Source of the DNA: Pantoea cypripedii
Lineage (GTDB): Bacteria > Pseudomonadota > Gammaproteobacteria > Enterobacterales > Enterobacteriaceae
Assembly (NCBI RefSeq): GCF_002095535.1
Contig: NZ_MLJI01000001.1
Location: 4,288,412 to 4,352,411, forward strand
Length of the DNA: 64,000 bases
Reading direction: 5' to 3'
Part shown: in pieces, positions 60,744 to 64,000 of the stretch
Numbering within the stretch: position 1 is the first letter of the stretch
Layout of the letters: every line of letters starts with the position of its first letter
The notes under the pieces: model-generated
Told to the model about the DNA's origin: nothing
Seen by the model: only the letters and a program-made list of their open reading frames with translations
The model's database searches: none
Made by a program: the position numbers and the translations under genes

Positions 60744-61931
60744 ATGATGACAGCGATACTCCATTTCCTGCTGGCGCTGGTGGTGATATTTGCCCTCGCG
60801 CTGCTGGTCAGTCATGACCGCAAACAAATTCGTCCGCGTTTTATTATTCAATTGCTGCTGGTGGAAGCCGCGCTGGGCTGGTTTTTCCTGCACTCCGCCA
60901 GTGGCCTGGCAGTGGTTAGCTCCGTCGGTGGCTTCTTCGAAACCCTGCTGACTTTCGCCGCGCAAGGCAGTGATTTCGTGTTTGGCGGCATGAGCAAACA
61001 GGGCCTGGCATTTATTTTCCTCGGCGTACTTTGCCCGATTGTGTTTATTTCTGCGCTGATCGGCATTCTGCAACACTGGCGCATTCTGCCGCTGCTGATT
61101 CGCCTGGTGGGCACCCTGCTATCCAAGGTCAATGGCATGGGCAAGCTGGAATCTTTCAATGCCGTCAGCACATTGATTCTGGGTCAGTCAGAAAACTTCA
61201 TCGCCTATAAAGGCATCCTGGGTGATATTCCCGCACCCCGCCTCTACACCATGGCAGCGACGGCAATGTCTACCGTGTCGCTTTCCATCGTGGGCGCATA
61301 TATGACGATGATCGAGGCAAAATACGTTGTTGCTGCGCTGCTGCTGAATATGTTCAGTACCTTTATCATCCTGTCGATCATCAACCCAACGCGTGCCCAG
61401 GACGAAGAACATATCGCGCTGGAAAAATTGCATGAAGATCAGAGTTTCTTTGAAATGCTGGGCGAATACATTCTCGCCGGTTTCAAAGTTGCGATGATTA
61501 TTCTGGCCATGCTGATTGGCTTTATTGCGCTGATTGCTGCCGTGAACGCGCTGTTCGCCGCCGTATTTGGCTACAGCTTCCAGCAGTTACTCGGTTATGT
61601 GTTTTATCCGTTTGCCTGGCTGATCGGCATTCCATCGGCCGATGCCTTGCAGGCCGCCAGCATCATGGCGACCAAACTGGTGGCGAATGAGTTTGTAGCC
61701 ATGATCGAGTTGAAGAAAGTAGCTGCAGAGATGACGCCACGCGGTCTGGGGATTTTGTCGGTGTTCCTGGTATCGTTCGCTAACTTTGCCTCGATTGGTA
61801 TCGTCGCCGGTGCGATTAAAGGGCTGAACGAGGCGCAGGGTAATGTTGTGTCGCGGTTTGGCTGGAAACTGGTATACGGTTCAACGCTGGTCAGTTTGCT
61901 TTCGGCGGCCTTTGCCGGATTGTTTATCTGA
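60744..61931 (+). CDS. nupC: Concentrative nucleoside transporter NupC
   Basis: Proton-coupled importer of pyrimidine nucleosides and adenosine (CNT family). 395 residues (E. coli NupC 400), multiple membrane segments. Family-defining [51 protein letters not shown] near 113-165 includes the substrate-binding [22 protein letters not shown] and [12 protein letters not shown] near 305 follow. Two consecutive ATGs (60744, 60747) compete. In E. coli nupC is far away and CytR-controlled; here it lies between rph and yicC. Nearest relative is NupC rather than the periplasmic-dependent NupG. Confidence 0.94.
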   Translation: MMTAILHFLLALVVIFALALLVSHDRKQIRPRFIIQLLLVEAALGWFFLHSASGLAVVSSVGGFFETLLTFAAQGSDFVFGGMSKQGLAFIFLGVLCPIVFISALIGILQHWRILPLLIRLVGTLLSKVNGMGKLESFNAVSTLILGQSENFIAYKGILGDIPAPRLYTMAATAMSTVSLSIVGAYMTMIEAKYVVAALLLNMFSTFIILSIINPTRAQDEEHIALEKLHEDQSFFEMLGEYILAGFKVAMIILAMLIGFIALIAAVNALFAAVFGYSFQQLLGYVFYPFAWLIGIPSADALQAASIMATKLVANEFVAMIELKKVAAEMTPRGLGILSVFLVSFANFASIGIVAGAIKGLNEAQGNVVSRFGWKLVYGSTLVSLLSAAFAGLFI

Positions 61932-61962
61932 TAAATAATGGCGACCCTGAGTCGCCATTTTC

Positions 61963-62406
61963 TTAGAAGCCAACGCAAACCAGGCCATCAACACGCATCA
62001 CCGATTCCTGACTGAAGCGTTTTTTGTAGATATCGCGCAGAGCGTTGATGTTATCTGAGCTGGCGCGATCTGGCGTATGAATCAGCATCAGCGCTTTGCT
62101 GTTTTCACGCGCCAGCTTGCCATTCTCCCCCAGCCACTGCCCTTTCGCGTTATAGACTGAGAGCCCATCTTTGAAACGCGGCGTCACATCACTATCGACA
62201 AAGTGTTGCCACTCCTGCTCACTCACCGTACCGCCCTGTGGCTTACTCATGCCGAACCACAAGGTGGTCTGCATCATCATGTCACCACCGGCACAAACCG
62301 GCATTGGCGTACTGGTCGGCGCGGATTGCGTTATGGTGGTGGGGTGTGTCTGGCAGCCTGCCAGCAGCAATGCCAATGCAAAAGACGCAATAAATTTTGT
62401 TGCCAT
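61963..62406 (-). CDS. DUF3574 lipoprotein
   Basis: 147 residues. Lipobox LLAGC at 14-18, so it is a predicted lipoprotein with Gln at +2, which favours the outer membrane. The mature part has CAGGDMMMQTTLWFGMSKPQGGTVSEQEWQHFVDSDVTPRFKDGLSVYNAKGQW, the DUF3574 core, and two further cysteines (one in PVCAGG, one near the C-terminus in GLVCVGF) that could pair. Function unknown. It is not present at this site in E. coli, where rph and yicC are adjacent. It converges with nupC and diverges from yicC. Confidence 0.88.
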   Translation of the reverse strand: MATKFIASFALALLLAGCQTHPTTITQSAPTSTPMPVCAGGDMMMQTTLWFGMSKPQGGTVSEQEWQHFVDSDVTPRFKDGLSVYNAKGQWLGENGKLARENSKALMLIHTPDRASSDNINALRDIYKKRFSQESVMRVDGLVCVGF

Positions 62407-62558
62407 ACAGATTTCCCTGAACTGAATGCCCGTCGGCTATCATAGGTCTCTGGTACGAAAAGGCCAGTGCTTAGCTGACTGTATTGCAGGCTTTTACCTG
62501 TCATGCCAAAGCGTACCTCGCTATAATTCACTAAATTTTCTTCACACGAGTATCGCTT

Positions 62559-63422
62559 ATGATCCGTAGTATGACCGCTTATGCACGTCGCGAAGCCAAA
62601 GGCCACTGGGGCAGCGCCGCCTGGGAGCTACGTTCCGTTAACCAGCGCTACCTTGAAACCTACATCCGCCTGCCGGAGCAGTTCCGCAGCCTGGAGCCCG
62701 TGATTCGCGAACGCATCCGCAATCGGCTGACGCGCGGCAAGATCGAGTGCAACCTGCGTTTCGATGCCGATCCAGGTTCACAAGGCGAACTGATTCTGAA
62801 CGAATCGCTGGCAAAACAGCTGGTTCAGGCGGCTAACTGGGTCAAATTGCAGAGTGATGAAGGTGCGATCAATCCGCTGGATATCCTGCGCTGGCCGGGT
62901 GTGATGTCCGCCAAAGAGCAGGATCTCGACGCTATCAATGCCGAGCTGCTGGCCGCTCTGGACGGTGCGCTGGATGACTTTATCGCCGCGCGCGAATCAG
63001 AGGGTGCCGCACTGAAGACGTTGATCGAACAACGCCTTGATGGTGTAAGCCAGGAAGTCAGCAAAGTGCGGACGCAAATGCCGGAAGTACTGAAGTGGCA
63101 GCGCGAGCGTCTGGTTACCAAACTGGAAGAAGCCGAAGTCCAGCTGGAGAATAACCGTCTGGAGCAGGAACTGGTGATGATGGCGCAGCGCGTTGATGTG
63201 GCTGAAGAACTGGACCGCCTCGATGCGCATGTCAAAGAAACGTTCAACATCCTGAAGAAGAAGGAAGCGGTCGGCCGTCGCCTCGACTTTATGATGCAGG
63301 AGTTCAACCGCGAATCGAATACGCTGGCATCAAAATCAATTAATGCAGATATCACAGCCTCCGCGATTGAGCTGAAAGTGTTGATTGAGCAGATGCGCGA
63401 ACAGATTCAGAATATTGAGTAA
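62559..63422 (+). CDS. yicC: YicC family endoribonuclease
   Basis: 287 residues, E. coli length. N-terminal MIRSMTAYARREAKG, RSVNQRYLETYIRLPEQFRSLEP and the RGKIECNLRF strand belong to the YicC_N domain. The C-terminal domain has QELVMMAQRVDVAEELDRLDAHVKETFNILKKKEAVGRRLDFMMQEFNRESNTLASKS, nearly invariant in the family. Linked in E. coli to degradation of the small RNA RyhB and shown to act as an endoribonuclease. Followed by a strong terminator. Confidence 0.97.
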   Translation: MIRSMTAYARREAKGHWGSAAWELRSVNQRYLETYIRLPEQFRSLEPVIRERIRNRLTRGKIECNLRFDADPGSQGELILNESLAKQLVQAANWVKLQSDEGAINPLDILRWPGVMSAKEQDLDAINAELLAALDGALDDFIAARESEGAALKTLIEQRLDGVSQEVSKVRTQMPEVLKWQRERLVTKLEEAEVQLENNRLEQELVMMAQRVDVAEELDRLDAHVKETFNILKKKEAVGRRLDFMMQEFNRESNTLASKSINADITASAIELKVLIEQMREQIQNIE

Positions 63423-63446
63423 GAAATTACAGAGTTCTAATAGCTA

Positions 63447-63476
63447 AAACCCACTTTTTAGTGGGTTTTTTATTTC
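63447..63476 (+). terminator. yicC terminator
   Basis: 10-bp stem aaaacccact / agtgggtttt, 4-nt loop, then TTATTT; 25 bp after yicC. Confidence 0.93.
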
Positions 63477-63842
63477 TAATGGCACGAGCAACCATACGAA
63501 AAAGGTAAAATAAATAATTAAGATTGGTTGTATATTTCATTCAGCCAGAAATGAAAACTGACTGAAAAATTCATGACAAACTCATGATATAAAGAAATAA
63601 AATCGGGCATTAAATTCACACATCAATCCTGACACGACTAAAACAAAGCCTCCCAGATGTAGTCGATTTTTTCATCGCGTCATACTCAGAAAAAAATCAA
63701 GGTTATTAACAATAGTACAGCCCCTTGTTGGACTCTGACAGCTGAAATACCATCACAAGTTAAAGGCGATATTTATATTCTTCTGGCCACCCGCCTTTTC
63801 ACATTTTGACTTAATACGTTAATGAATAAAAGGAGTTTACCC
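63477..63842. other. A+T-rich leader region of the hcp gene
   Basis: About 365 bp with no gene. Strong A+T bias from the yicC terminator on, suggesting that the border of an acquired segment lies here. A weak -10-like tgatataaa occurs near 63588. The only firm signal is AAAGGAG 7 bp before the hcp ATG. Confidence 0.45.
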
Positions 63843-64000
63843 ATGGCATTGAGCTTATTTATGCGCATCAATGGTATTAGTGGCGAATCGCAGGATGCAG
63901 AACACAAAGGCTGGACCGATATCCTGTATTTTAAATGGGGAGCTTCCCAGCCAGGAAATATGCATTCAGGCGGAGGTGGAGGAGCCGGGAAGGTTAGTTT
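63843..64000 (+). CDS. hcp: Hcp-family type VI secretion tube protein (3' end outside window)
   Basis: Hcp hexamers stack into the inner tube of the type VI secretion system and are themselves exported, sometimes with fused or bound effectors. 52 full codons are visible: MALSLFMRINGISGESQDAE, HKGWTDILYFKWGASQPG and a glycine-rich MHSGGGGGAGKVS, the Hcp1 family N-terminus. The ribosome-binding site is strong. No other type VI gene is in the window and yicC upstream is a core gene, so it is either an orphan hcp or the first gene of a cluster beyond 64 kb. Whether a C-terminal toxin extension exists cannot be seen. Confidence 0.88.
   Translation, partial: MALSLFMRINGISGESQDAEHKGWTDILYFKWGASQPGNMHSGGGGGAGKVS

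Overview
The window is a gene-dense stretch of an enterobacterial chromosome. Nearly every gene is a close relative of an Escherichia coli core gene, in local orders that largely match E. coli. Three things point to Erwiniaceae (Pantoea/Erwinia-like) rather than Escherichia or Salmonella: menA is missing between hslU and rraA, gpmM is missing between yibN and envC, and the LPS core locus is Klebsiella/Serratia-like (waaQ-wabG-waaA-waaE-coaD). The genus is an inference; no 16S rRNA gene or other decisive marker is present.

Layout. 1-8.3 kb: the 3' end of ppc, an A+T-rich orphan DUF218 gene, the methionine block metF, metBL and metJ with two MetJ operators, and rpmE. 8.4-16 kb: priA, cytR, ftsN, the heat-shock protease hslVU behind a near-consensus sigma-32 promoter, rraA and zapB. 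16-27.7 kb: glycerol and central carbon genes (glpF, glpK, glpX, tpiA, pfkA) with emrD, fpr, yiiQ, cdh, sbp and fieF. 27.9-29.1 kb: a foreign-looking, A+T-rich gene for an ExoY/CyaA/edema-factor-type nucleotidyl cyclase toxin, whose reading frame is broken once near its 5' end. 29.4-32.2 kb: the Cpx envelope-stress locus (cpxP, the 3'UTR small RNA CpxQ, cpxRA). 32.2-38.3 kb: trmL, cysE, gpsA, secB, grxC, yibN, envC and yibQ. 38.4-54 kb: LPS inner and outer core genes interleaved with kbl-tdh. 54-63.4 kb: mutM, rpmBG, radC, coaBC, dut, slmA, pyrE, rph, nupC, a DUF3574 lipoprotein gene and yicC. 63.8-64 kb: the start of an hcp-type type VI secretion tube gene, cut by the window edge.

How the genes work together. 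metF, metBL and metJ form a self-regulated methionine module. glpF and glpK import and phosphorylate glycerol, glpX adds a fructose-1,6-bisphosphatase, and tpiA and pfkA connect this to glycolysis. envC (septal amidase activation), ftsN, zapB and slmA all serve cell division. hldD-waaF-waaC, waaA, waaE, waaQ, wabG and waaH build the Kdo-heptose inner core and its decorations; four further glycosyltransferases here are not assignable to a specific sugar.

The most unusual content is two A+T-rich single-gene insertions in otherwise conserved core (DUF218 gene at 0.96-2.1 kb, ExoY-like cyclase at 27.9-29.1 kb) and the apparently orphan hcp gene. The cyclase keeps every catalytic residue I know for the family, so the 1-nt frame break (recoding, re-initiation, mutation or homopolymer error) is the key open question. 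Coordinates for starts were chosen by ribosome-binding site and family length; several are shorter than the longest open frame.
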